From Medicago truncatula (lineage: Eukaryota > Streptophyta > Magnoliopsida > Fabales > Fabaceae), in NCBI RefSeq assembly GCF_003473485.1, contig NC_053047.1, forward strand, positions 13,418,001 through 13,482,000: 64,000 bases of DNA, written 5' to 3'. The translations under genes were made by a program, and so were the position numbers. Positions 1 through 9,973 of the stretch are shown here, one piece after another (the first letter of the stretch is position 1; each line of letters opens with the position of its first letter). The notes under the pieces were generated by a model. That model was given only the letters and a program-made list of their open reading frames with translations, did not search any database and had not been told where the DNA came from.

Positions 1-261
1 ACATAAAGCAGGATTCATTTTTATGTCTTTGATGACGGAGCATCATATGATATTTTTTGCTATGGTTTTAGTACTTTTGAAGGCACACCTTATTGTAGCT
101 ACACAGTTGGAGGTGGCATAAACATAGGCGGAGTTGCATGAGAGAGATAAGCGGAGGTTGTGTTGTGTTAGAAGTTTTATGCTATATCTTCTCGGGTGTA
201 CGTTGTTCGCTGATAAGATGAACATACACATTGAGTTGATATTTCTTGACACGATGGTGGA
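1..261. other. Unassigned left-edge sequence
   Basis: No coding region, RNA gene or repeat family is recognised here. It ends where a TGTAACA-type LTR sequence begins at 262. Confidence 0.3.
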
Positions 262-1240
262 TGTAACACCCTAACTCTAAAAGCGATAAACTACATTAAT
301 GATACGAGCATATCAAGAATCTAGATGTTACTTCTTCAATAAATCACCAAGCATGCATAAATAAGATTTTTCTCGAAACATCGGAGCGGAATATTACATC
401 ATGGCATCAACACCTAAATAAAATATCTCAACAGTCATCCAACATAAAATAAGTCACCAATAGCCATGTCATCATACAACTCATGTCATCATCAATACAT
501 AGTTTCAAAAATCTCCAACAGACATAATAAAGATAACAACAGACCGACCCCTAATCAGAGCCATAAAGTCTAAGACACCAAAAGTAGTAAATGAGGTAGC
601 ATCCAAGCTATATCCTCCAGCAACTCACAAAAGCAAAACAAAGCAACAACTCATGCACGCCGTCTACCCATCCATACGGATAAGGAAGACGGTCAACCAA
701 ACGATCACTAGGGGTAAGTTCACAATTCATAATCAAGACATAATCACCAAGTCACATATTGAATTATGACACGATTCACCAAATAATAAATGTATGCAAT
801 GTTCTAGACATTTCTAGATGCATGTGGTACCATAGGATTCCAGATATAATTTTACCGTTAATGAATCCACGTCCAACATAATAAACACCATCAATTATGT
901 TCTGCATAAGCTATGTAATAAACACCATCAATTACATTCTTCAAATCACCTCATTAGGCTATGAATGCATGGACTTCAAATAAGGACTCGACAATGCATA
1001 ACTCACTAACTTAGACATTAACATAATAATCACCACCAATTATGTTATTCACCAACAATTGCATTATCAAATACTTACATTCATACAATCAACAAGTCAT
1101 CGTCACAATCAACGCCAAAACAAAATCATGTTTATCATCAACCATTCATCAAATAGTCATCATCAAACGAAGATTCTCTGACAAAAGGTTTGAATCGGTT
1201 CCACTACTAACTCTTTATCGTTTACATTTTAAAAATATAA
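262..1240 (-). mobile_element. LTR fragment, TGTAACA family
   Basis: It begins with TGTAACACCC. It shares landmarks with the complete 39477-42572 element read in reverse: a block resembling GTCTACCCATCCATACGGAT near 663-682 and the anchor ATGCATGTGGTACC near 820-833. No matching far terminus or target-site duplication was found, so it is treated as a truncated LTR. The right boundary is approximate. Confidence 0.55.
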
Positions 1241-1474
1241 TGATTATTTTAATAAAAAGTACTGCGAAGTCCACTTAAGAATGTGGTATTAAATGAGACT
1301 TAAAAGATCCCAAAAAAATGCTCCAATGAAAATACCTATTATGTTTCAAGTCTTAAAACAGTGGAGACATCACGGATTGAAGTACGTTTTAGACACTTTT
1401 AGTCCATCTCCTCATTGGGTCCCCAACAACTTTAATTTAATATTTTTGTACTTAATTTTTTGTTAATGATGCCA
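1241..1474. other. Spacer upstream of ROH1-like A
   Basis: AT-rich and without a coding signal. Similarity to the region upstream of copy D (from about 37028) starts near 1425 and marks the left edge of the duplicated unit I. Confidence 0.4.
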
Positions 1475-1788
1475 TAGTCCTTTTTATGGTAGGACCTCTA
1501 TCTAGAATCTCTCTATAAATTCCAATTACTTTTTCCCACCGAGTTTCCGTAATCGTTAGTTAGACTCGTAGTAGTACTTATTATTTTTTATTTCTTTTCC
1601 TTTTATATTATCCAACAACCGTTATTAAACGCGGTCCAATCTTCCACAATAAAACCAATCATTATTATAACTCTTTTTCCAAATTCAACTCTCTTCCTTC
1701 TTTGCTTTCTCACTTTTTCCTTTCTATTCAATCCATTCTCCAAATTTGATTCTTAAAATCACTTATTCTATAAATTTTCTCTTTGAGA
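1475..1788 (+). promoter_or_regulatory. Shared 5' region of ROH1-like A
   Basis: This segment is repeated, with small changes, upstream of all five ROH1-like copies. The most constant part is AACGCGGTCCAATCTTCC followed by AATAAAACCAATCA, which gives two CCAAT-type motifs, and then a CT-rich stretch before the start codon. Copy A alone has TATAAATT near 1515; the matching position in B, C and D reads ACTAAATT. Treating it as promoter plus 5' UTR is inferred from conservation and position. Confidence 0.5.
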
Positions 1789-2922
1789 ATGCGTTTTGCA
1801 ACAAAATATAAAGGTTCATCAATTCTGAATCTACGTGCCACTCAAGTTCATTCAATGCAATATTCAAGCTTAGACAAAGAGCTTGATTTGTTTCAAAAAC
1901 ATGTATCTGATAGGTTCAATGAACTATCATCTATTTCAAATGATAATTTCTTATCTCTTTCTTGGGTTAGAAAGCTTCTTGACACATTCCTTTGTTGCCA
2001 AGAGGAATTCAAGATGATTTTACACAACCATAGATCAATGGTCTCTAAACCTCCGTTGGATCGATTGGTGAATGATTTTTATGAGAGGAGTGTCAAAGCA
2101 TTGGATGTATGCAATGCTATTAGAGATGGTGTTGAACAAATTCGACAATGGAAAAAATCGTTAGAGATTGTTCTTTGTGCATTGGATCATAAAAGAATCA
2201 TTGGGGAAGGCCAATTTCGTCGCGCTAAGAAAGCTCTTGTTGATTTAGAAATTGGTATGATTGATGCTAGTAGTAAAGATTCTAATAATGTTTCTTCCTT
2301 TGGTAATAGAAATAGATCATTTAGTAGAAACAATGTTAGTAAAGATAAAGATTCATCTCAATTTGGTCATTTTAGATCACTTTCTTGGAGTGTATCAAGG
2401 AATTGGTCAGCTGCAAAACAACTACAAGCACTAGGGACCAATCTTTGTTTTCCTAAGAGTAATGAACTTGTTGCTACAAATGGTCTTGCATTGACTATTT
2501 ATGCAATGAGTTCAATTTTATTGTTTACAATGTGGTCACTTGTGGCTGCAATTCCTTGTCAAGATAGGGGATTACATCTAAACTTTTCGGTTCTACGGCA
2601 GCTTCAATGGGCGGCTCCAATGATGTCATTGCACGAGCGGATTTTGGAGAAGTCGAAGAAGAGGGAGAGGAAGAATTGTTGCGGACTTTTGAAGGAGATT
2701 CAGGAGATTGAGAAGTGTGCTAGGGGGATGAATGAATTGGCTGATTCTTTGGAATTTCCTTTGAGTGAAGAGAAAGAAGAGGAAGTTAGGGTTAAAGTTG
2801 AAGATGTGGTGATTGTTTGTGAAAGTTTTAAAGATGGATTGGATCCTTTGGAAATACAAGTCAGAGAAGTGTTTCATAGAATTGTTCATGGTAGAATGGA
2901 AGGGCTTGATTCTCTTGCTTGA
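1789..2922 (+). CDS. ROH1-like protein (DUF793), copy A
   Basis: This is an intact 377-codon intronless gene of the plant ROH1/BYPASS1-related (DUF793) family. The start is the ATG at 1789, giving [11 protein letters not shown]; an upstream in-frame TTG at 1783 is not a credible plant start. Visible parts, in order, are the family N-terminus with [10 protein letters not shown] at residues 34-43, helical segments with [10 protein letters not shown] and [18 protein letters not shown], a Ser/Asn-rich linker at about 155-215, a hydrophobic membrane-like segment at about 231-255 (ending [13 protein letters not shown]), and a charged helical C-terminus. Arabidopsis ROH1 binds the exocyst subunit Exo70A1 and affects polarised secretion in the seed coat; the same role here is inferred. 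It is somewhat shorter than Arabidopsis ROH1. Its closest positional counterpart is broken copy D. Confidence 0.88.
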   Translation: MRFATKYKGSSILNLRATQVHSMQYSSLDKELDLFQKHVSDRFNELSSISNDNFLSLSWVRKLLDTFLCCQEEFKMILHNHRSMVSKPPLDRLVNDFYERSVKALDVCNAIRDGVEQIRQWKKSLEIVLCALDHKRIIGEGQFRRAKKALVDLEIGMIDASSKDSNNVSSFGNRNRSFSRNNVSKDKDSSQFGHFRSLSWSVSRNWSAAKQLQALGTNLCFPKSNELVATNGLALTIYAMSSILLFTMWSLVAAIPCQDRGLHLNFSVLRQLQWAAPMMSLHERILEKSKKRERKNCCGLLKEIQEIEKCARGMNELADSLEFPLSEEKEEEVRVKVEDVVIVCESFKDGLDPLEIQVREVFHRIVHGRMEGLDSLA

Positions 2923-3599
2923 GAGTAATAAAAACATTAGATTTAGATGCCATAAACTTGATGGAATAACCATAAAAGATTTAGTTATGTAAAAAAAAAC
3001 CTTAACATACATAAATTGTATAGATTTTGTAACCCAAAAAAAATAGGTATAGAATTTAGGTTTGGAATTAGGCCTTCGTGGTCTATGCTCTTTGATTTTG
3101 TCTCTTGGTTTATTGTCTCATGATCTTGGTTACTGGATAATCAATTTTCTATGTGCATTTGTTAATATTCAGTTTTTAACGTGTAGTTTTATTTATGCAT
3201 CTTAATAGCATATCCATATTTTATGTGGGGTTGAGACATGATTTATATTAGAAGAAATTATATTAACCTCCCTCCCATATATTTTTTAAAGTGGGAAGAG
3301 CAACATTCAAGCTGGGGTCCGTTTGGTTCGAACATTTTCGAGGGGAGGGAAGGGGAGATTTTTAATTTCAAGTGTTTGGTTCAATTTTTAGAAGGGGAGG
3401 GGAGGGGAGGGGAGAGGATGTGAGCAAATTTTATTGCACCGCCAATCAGTAGTTCAAATAGGAGAGATTCAATTACATAACAGGGGGTACAACTGAGTTA
3501 ACCAAAATAAAAACTAAAGAGAAATTGTTCAAATAACAAAATAAAAACAAAATAAAGGTGCTGAAACAAAATAAGGCGGAACATAAAAGTGAGTTGAAC
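2923..3599. other. 3' flank of copy A, shared with copy D
   Basis: Possible AATAAA at 2927-2932, only a few bases after the stop. The rest matches 38615-39230 in unit II almost base for base. It includes a purine-rich GGGGAGGGGAGG tract near 3392-3418 next to a TCCGTTTGGTTCGA segment, which looks like one end of a MITE. No gene is seen. Confidence 0.5.
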
Positions 3600-4166
3600 C
3601 ATCAGTAGTTCACTCAACCCATCTGATCACGGTCAATCCAACTATTGGGGTTGCTAGTATCCATCTGTTCAGTATCCATGTAGGACTCCTCCCCAAAATG
3701 TGACCTAGACCTAGCATCATCTCCATTAAAATCCTCGGAGATCTCCCTATCTACACAATGTGAGAAGCAACTCTTCCCATTGTCCGTCAGTCCAATCCTT
3801 GCCCTCATCCTTCCGCCTCTGAACAACACATTGTTCAGGCGGAGTTAACTCTAGCAACCTATTAATAGACTCAGGTCTATAATCAATCACATTGCCCCTC
3901 GCATAAGACTCGTACTTCTTTCTCGAGAATCAAGCATTTGCATAAAACTCCAAAGTGAGTGTCTTGTGTGTTTGTTCGAACACCATTCCATTTAGCAAAT
4001 CCCATCCCCGTGTCCTTATTGCGGCCTCAAACTCAGTGTTTCTCACAAGTTTTAGAAGGTCAAAGACCCTTTCTTGAATCACCCAGTATGACTTGGTGTT
4101 CTTGAAATGGTCCCTGACTTGGTTGTTCAAGAATCTGGTAGTAACAGATGGTGGTGGTTTGGGCAT
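3600..4166 (-). pseudogene. Athila/Tat-type retrotransposon protein remnant
   Basis: The minus strand encodes broken pieces of a retroelement protein. The clearest is at 3930-4166 (containing FLNNQVRDHFKNTKSYWVIQ and LEFYANA), continuing in other frames with a SYARGNVIDYRPESINRLLE segment. These resemble the putative plant transposon protein domain of Athila-like elements. Stops and frameshifts interrupt it. The unit II counterpart is split by two LTR insertions (39230-39476, 42578-42629, 43808-44085). Confidence 0.55.
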
Positions 4167-4474
4167 GGTTCGGGGTTTTATTGGTGGCTTGTTTGTTTAG
4201 GGTGTTCGGGGCCATTTTCTTGGTTTAGTGAAAAAGGGAAGAAATTAGGTTTTGGGGATGGTATGATGAAGGTGGGTCGAATGTGTGGGTGTTGGTGAAG
4301 ATAGGTTGATTTTTGTGAGTTTGGGAAAGGATTGATGAAGAATGTAAGGTGAAAGTTGGATGAAAAGTGAAGAAAAATGAGTAAAAGGGGGTTAAAATTT
4401 GTAGGTTAGGGTTTTGTAGAAAATTTGGGAGAGTAACTTTACTTATGGAAGTTTTGATAATGGGTGGAATGAAG

Positions 4475-4790
4475 GTTTTATTTATAGGCTGGTGATATGG
4501 TGGCACGGTTGGGTGTAATCGTGTCCCGATTTGGTTTGTAACGGTCACATTTTTGAAAAACCACCAAATCGTGACACGATTGGGTATCATCGTGTCCCAA
4601 TTGCTCAAGATTGCCAATTTTGAAAAAATTTAAGTGCCAGAAATCATGACACGAATTAGCCATCGTGTCCCGATTTTACAATGTCGTGAGGATAACTTTT
4701 TGGACTTAGAAAAAAAATTAAGAGCTTCAGAGGGAGGCAAAATCTTGTCACGGTGTACCCAAATTGTGTCACGATTTTGCAAGAAAAATT
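4475..4790 (-). repeat. Palindrome array beside a TATA-like box
   Basis: A TATA-like box, CCTATAAATA, reads on the minus strand at 4479-4488. Upstream of it in that orientation lie several variants of AATCGTGACACGATT. A perfect 15 bp palindrome sits at 4567-4581; others are near 4516, 4588, 4641, 4662 and 4743-4780. The unit II counterpart is 45273-45580. Confidence 0.65.
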
Positions 4791-4879
4791 TCTTTCCTCT
4801 CTTTTTTTGTTTCAGCTAAAAATATATATTTTTATACTAAAATTTAATAAAAATAAAGCAATACCTAAAAGTAAAAATG

Positions 4880-5560
4880 GTGGGTTGCCTCCCACCCAAC
4901 GCTTTCTTTTACGTCATTGAGCTTGACGCTTCAACCACTGTTAGGGTGGCAAAAATGATAGAAAGAATATATCACCCTTCTTCTTCCTCTTGTTTGGCAT
5001 GAATTCCACGAACTTGGCATAAAGAATCAGATACTAACATGCATTCATTGTTAATCCTTTGGAATTTAAGTTCTCCCACCTTAGAAAAGGAGATGCATCC
5101 ATTTGCACACGAATGATTTCTTTAACCGTCGTTGGTTCAGACTTTGGGAAAAAATTAACATTCCTCACTTGTGGATTGTCTTCCACTACAACCTCGTGAC
5201 ACTTGGTCTCCATCTAAACCAACTTTTTTTTAGACTCGTATGATTTTTCAACAAGATCACTACACTAAGCATCAAACTTCTCAAATGAAACTTGATTTGA
5301 CATCAAGAAATCATCAAAAATCTGCCCTTCACAGTCACAACCTGATTGATTTGCCTCATAATGATCACATATCGCATTTAATATTGAGATATTATCGTCC
5401 CAATGCGGTATCTTGCGAGATAGCAAATATTTTTCATACAACAGCGTAGCAATATCTTATGTGTCATAAAGGCAGAACCTGTCTATCATAGCTGTAAAAC
5501 TTGGATAAACTTTTTAGTAGCAAAGAACAATGAGATACACATGAAGAGCATAAATCATAT
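4880..5560 (-). pseudogene. Retroelement internal-region remnant
   Basis: Begins with GGGTTGCCTCCCACC and AACGCTTTCTTTTACGTCAT, a sequence typical of the internal part of plant Athila/Tat-type elements. It is homologous to 8290-9006 and 45670-46360. The longer form at 8329-9006 is still open on the minus strand; here the frame is broken. Confidence 0.5.
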
Positions 5561-5640
5561 ATATATTTTTTTAATATATAAACAAAAATATAAATGACAG
5601 AAATCCTAAATTATAGCGCAATTGCCTTGTTGAAATAATG

Positions 5641-5654
5641 GCAGCGGCGCCATA
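5641..5654 (-). other. Truncated tRNA-Asp primer-binding site
   Basis: GCAGCGGCGCCA next to the LTR start is what remains of the fuller primer site at 46442-46459. Several bases are deleted on its left side. Confidence 0.55.
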
Positions 5655-6147
5655 AACTTGATAGAAATTTAGCAAGTGTACTAAAAACCATCGAAGTAAT
5701 ACAATTAAGTTTGTTTCCACGAGTGTAACACCTCAATTTTTAATATTATATTAATATTAATATTATTAATAGTATTTATTTGTTTGATATTATTAATTTA
5801 ATTATTCGTATTTATTGAGAGAATAGATAAGTGGAAAATAGATGGATTGGGTAATCGGTTAAAGAGTGAGAAAATAATATTTAGGAAGAAAATAGTTTTT
5901 TAGAGAGAATAAGAAAGTAGAGTGCCAGCAGAGGTGGATTAGTAAAATTGGATAGAAAAGAGGTGTAGTTAGTGAGATGAGTAGTGCTTTAATGATTTAA
6001 GCAGAGGGGAGTGTGAATAGTAAGACGGTGTAGTTACTGAAAGAATAGTAACAAATTCGAGAGGTGCAGATAGGAATCGTTAGTAACAAACTTAGCTGAA
6101 AGATTAGTAACAAACCTAGACGACATATAGAAATCTAAAAAGATTGA

Positions 6148-6247
6148 TAACAAACTCAATTAGAGCTTATAAATAGAGAAGAAAATTAGAGAAGAAGGTT
6201 TATCGAGAAAGAGAGAAACTAAGCAGCAAAAGAAAAATTAGGGATAG
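6148..6247 (+). repeat. Duplicated flank, first copy
   Basis: CAAACTCAATTAGAGC onward to GGGATAG is repeated nearly identically at 9038-9135. Both copies run directly into the same LTR start, TGATGAAC. This indicates a local duplication that carried flank plus LTR. Confidence 0.7.
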
Positions 6248-6948
6248 TGATGAACTTTTAGCAAGTGTACTAAAAATAAATTGAAGTAATAAAATTTATA
6301 AGTTCGTATCCACATGGACTGTTTCAATTTCTACTCAGCAAAAACGTTAAAATAAAGGATGTATTAAATTCTAAAGTTGCCCTAGGCAGTTGGATTGGTT
6401 TTTATAAATAAACTATTTAAAAACGATAAAAGCTTGGTTCTGAAAATTAAAGAGAAAAATGGTCAAGACCTTCGAATCCTCCGAAGTTCTCCTATGAAAA
6501 TTTGTACCCCTATTCAATCAATGTTCGTCTAGTTTAACGACAGATTAACAAAGTAATTCTACCCAATCTCTTGACCTAGAATTCTCTCCGCAAGTGACAA
6601 CCGCTTAATCTCTTAAGTGAATTCGAAATTGTTGGAGGTTTTAACAGTCCGTTAATCCATGAGTCATAACCTAATACTTTTCTATCTCTAGCTTAATTAC
6701 TTAGGTTAAACATATTACCTAGATCAGAGTCAAAAGTCAGGGCTAGTGGTCATTCAAGTTCTAAGATCAGTTTGCATATTCAAAAACGCTAGTGCTAGTA
6801 GTCAATATAATAAACATACAGACAACATTAAACACAAGGTAATATGAATTAATTCAAATTTACTTTAAATTAAATGATAGATTAATAGAAATAGACTAAA
6901 AAACTTAATTAAAAGACTCTAAAAATAGTGAATGACTGACTGTCATCA
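6248..6948 (-). mobile_element. TGAT-type LTR, internally deleted
   Basis: Starts TGATGAACTTTTAGC and ends CTGACTGTCATCA. It matches the two ends of the longer LTR at 9136-12834 but lacks roughly 560 bp from its middle. Read on the minus strand, the sequence just outside it (6949-6967) is TTTTAAGTCTGGGGTTG, a plausible polypurine tract, so this is the element's 3' LTR. Confidence 0.65.
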
Positions 6949-9037
6949 CAACCCCAGACTTAAAATGTTACTTGTCCTCAAGGAACAAACTTGTTAAATG
7001 AAAAATGACAGTAAAATAACAGCTTACCAACCAATGATAATCTCAAAGTTCATCTCCATACTAGCCATATGATGAGCTAATTTGACTTGCTTGCATCCAC
7101 CATTCACAACTCCACACAACAATATGATAAGGGTTCACACTCAATCAACATGCAAATCTACATATTACCATACGCTTGAAAAGTTTCTAAACATCAATCA
7201 AAATCAATGTCAATGCACACTTTGAGGTCTTGAAGGGTTATAACGGGGCTTAGGTGAAGGTGGGATAATATTTCGATAAGTAGGCTATACAAAATTTTGA
7301 GTTAGGCATTCCTACGAAAGTTAAAGCACAAATTCATTCCATTATTCACCTTTGGAACAACAATTCTTGTAAGGGAACTAGAGATTATTTGTAACAATTG
7401 GGACAATCGAGTTTGAAGTTACTTGGATTTTCAATATTTTGTCCTTTTTTTTTCATTCTATTTTCTCTCTTTTTTGTTTTTGTTTTGAATACACCATTTT
7501 GGCATATTATTCATGATAATGTTCTTTCTTTATTTTCTAGTACCCCACCCCAAACTTAGTTGGTTGCAAATTCCAATAGCAATCCCAAACTTATTATTTA
7601 GCAACATTCTACGATGCCTAACTTAGAAATAAAATTTGGGATAAATCCTAAAAATCTCTAAGCTTATAATGTAGTTTGTCACCGAACAAAAAGATCTAAA
7701 CCTACCGGCTCAATTTGGCTAAAAAGAGGATAACATTTCAAATATAATCAGGGTAGGCTTCAAAAAGGCTCAAGGACCAAGCAATTTTGCCTCAGTGTGC
7801 TAATGACAAAGATCAATCGACAATAGAGAAAAATTGCAAGTTCTAGAAATGTAGATGCATAGAACACTCTATATAAGTAAATTGAAAAAATAAAATTTGG
7901 CCATGAACCTTACAATGTTTAGATTTATGGGAGTTGTGACTATCTATCTTTAACTGTCGTACACTTTGTCTTTGAAGCACAAGTCACTCCTCCTTTTGAA
8001 CTTTGATATTATCATTGGTGAAACAAATTGTTATCAAACTGAAAAATTTCAAGAAACAAGAAAATTCATTAATAAAAAACAAGAAAACAATTAAAGTTAC
8101 TAAAAATAAAAATAGAATCGAACTGACACGACTGACATCTGACAAAGACAAGTTATTGAAAAAAAATAAGAACTAATGTGGATTCTGTTTTTTTTCGTCC
8201 ATCTTTTCACTTTTTTTTTTCTTCTTTTCTTCGTTTTTTTTTTTTACTGAATAGAAATACCTGCAAAATAAATAAAATTAGAATGAAAGAAAAAAAAGGA
8301 TGGGTTGCTTCCCACCAAGCGTTTTCTTTTACGTCATTGAGCTTGACGCTTCAACCACTGTTAGGGTGGAAAAAATGACAAAAAAAAATATATCATCCTT
8401 CTTCTTCCTCTTGTTTGGTAGGAATTTCATGAACTTAGCACAAAGAAGTAGATGTTCCCATGCACCCACCAATAGGCTTCTTGACATCGTGACCTCCCAC
8501 CATACAGAAGAATAAGTCTTTTCTTGCAAATGAATGTTTTCTTTCATCCCCATTGATTGAGTCTCCATTTTAAAGTACAAATTGACACGCCTCACCCATG
8601 GATTTTCTTCTAGGTTGCTACTTTTGTTTTTCAAATGTTCAGCTTGCACCAAGAGGGCATGTCGCTTCATCTCAATCTCAACCGATTTCTTTTCACACTC
8701 ATCTGCTTTCTCAACAAGATTACCACATTGAACATCAAACTTCTCAAATGAAACTTGATTTGAAATCAAGAAATCATCTAAAATATTTTGAAGTTGACAG
8801 TTATAATCTATGTTGACCACCTCTTTCTTCCCTTCACAATCACTATTTGTTTGATTTGCCTCATAAAGATCACATCTCGTATTTAATCTTGAGATTTTAT
8901 CATCGCAATGTTTCATCTTCACAGATAGCAAATATTTCTCATACTGCAACGTAACAATCTCTTTTGTGTCATAAAGGCGTAACCTGTCTACTAACCTGTC
9001 TATCATAGCTGCAAAACTTAGATAAACTTTTTAGCAG
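6949..9037 (-). mobile_element. Internal remnant of the TGAT-type element
   Basis: No gag or pol homology is visible. It holds the polypurine tract at its left edge, a noncoding stretch, and at the right a sequence homologous to 4880-5560. This looks like an internally deleted Athila/Tat-type element. Confidence 0.5.
8329..9006 (-). CDS. Retroelement-internal ORF of unknown function
   Basis: An open frame of 225 codons whose first half is rich in Lys, Glu, Asp and Cys and probably coiled-coil (for example FEKFDVQCGNLVEKADECEK). The C-terminal part reads into the GTCATTGAGCTTGACGC region that recurs in this element type. Broken relatives lie at 4880-5560 and 45670-46360. It lies inside a deleted retroelement, so it may be only a remnant. 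No function is assigned. Confidence 0.35.
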   Translation of the reverse strand: MIDRLVDRLRLYDTKEIVTLQYEKYLLSVKMKHCDDKISRLNTRCDLYEANQTNSDCEGKKEVVNIDYNCQLQNILDDFLISNQVSFEKFDVQCGNLVEKADECEKKSVEIEMKRHALLVQAEHLKNKSSNLEENPWVRRVNLYFKMETQSMGMKENIHLQEKTYSSVWWEVTMSRSLLVGAWEHLLLCAKFMKFLPNKRKKKDDIFFFVIFSTLTVVEASSSMT

Positions 9038-9135
9038 CAAACTCAATTAGAGCTTATAAATAGAGAAGAAAATTAGAGAAGAAGGTTTATCAAGAAAGAG
9101 AGAAACAAAGCGGCAAAAGAAAAATTAGGGATAGT
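9038..9135 (+). repeat. Duplicated flank, second copy
   Basis: Near-identical to 6148-6247. It ends in GATAG (9131-9135), which is also found immediately after the following LTR at 12835-12839, forming a 5 bp target-site duplication. Confidence 0.7.
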
Positions 9136-9973
9136 GATGAACTTTTAGCAAGTGTACTAAAAATAAATCGAAGTAATAAAATTTATAAGTTCGTATCCAC
9201 AGGGGCTGTTTCAATTTCTACTCAGCAAAAACGTTAAAATAAAGGATGTATTAAATTCAAATGTTGCCCTAGGCAGTTGGATTGGTTTTTATAAATAAAC
9301 TATTTAAAAACGATAAAAGCTTGGTTCTGGAAATTAAAGAGAAAAATGGTCAAGACCTTCGAATCCTCCGAAGTTCTCCTATGAAAATCTGTACCCCTAT
9401 TCAATCAATGTTCGTCTAGTTTAACGACAGATTAACAAAGTAATTCTACCCAATCTCTTGACCTTGAATTCTCTCCGCAAGTGACAACCCCTTAATCTCT
9501 TAAGTGAATTCGAAACCGTTGGAGGTTTTAACAGTCCGTTAATCCATGTGTCATAACCTAATAATTTTCTATCTCTAGCTTAATTACTTAGGTTAAACAT
9601 ATTACCTAGATCAGAGTCAAAAGTCAGGGCTAGTGGTCATTCAAGTTCTAAGATCAGTTTGCATATTCAAAAACGCTAGTGCTAGTACTCAATATAATAA
9701 ACATACAGACAGCATTAAACACAAGGTAATATGAATTAAAACTAGACTTCCATTAAAATTTAAGGGAGTTCATACAAATACAAATTAGATTTCCATAGAG
9801 CTACATCAGATTCATCTAGGTCTCAACCACAAAGAAATTAGCTACTCATAATTAGAGAATTAAACAACATGAATAAAAGAAATTACAAATAGAGATGTTA
9901 CGCTCGTGAAGTTTTCTTTTATCATAGAAGTCCTTCTTCTTGTTTTTTTTTTTTGAAGTGAAACAAACTTTCA

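Noticed and set aside
1783..1788. Upstream in-frame TTG start for copy A (similar positions before B and E)
   Set aside because: The ATG six bases downstream gives the common N-terminus [11 protein letters not shown] in all copies; TTG starts are not expected in plant nuclear genes.
2626..3012. Open frames on the minus strand opposite the ROH1-like genes (also 23644-23895, 34712-34963, 38270-38521, 57014-57322)
   Set aside because: They are antisense shadows that recur because the coding strands are near-identical; their composition follows the sense codons.
8178..8515. Plus-strand ORFs rich in Phe, Leu and Ser
   Set aside because: Produced by poly-T tracts and antisense to the retroelement-internal frame at 8329-9006.
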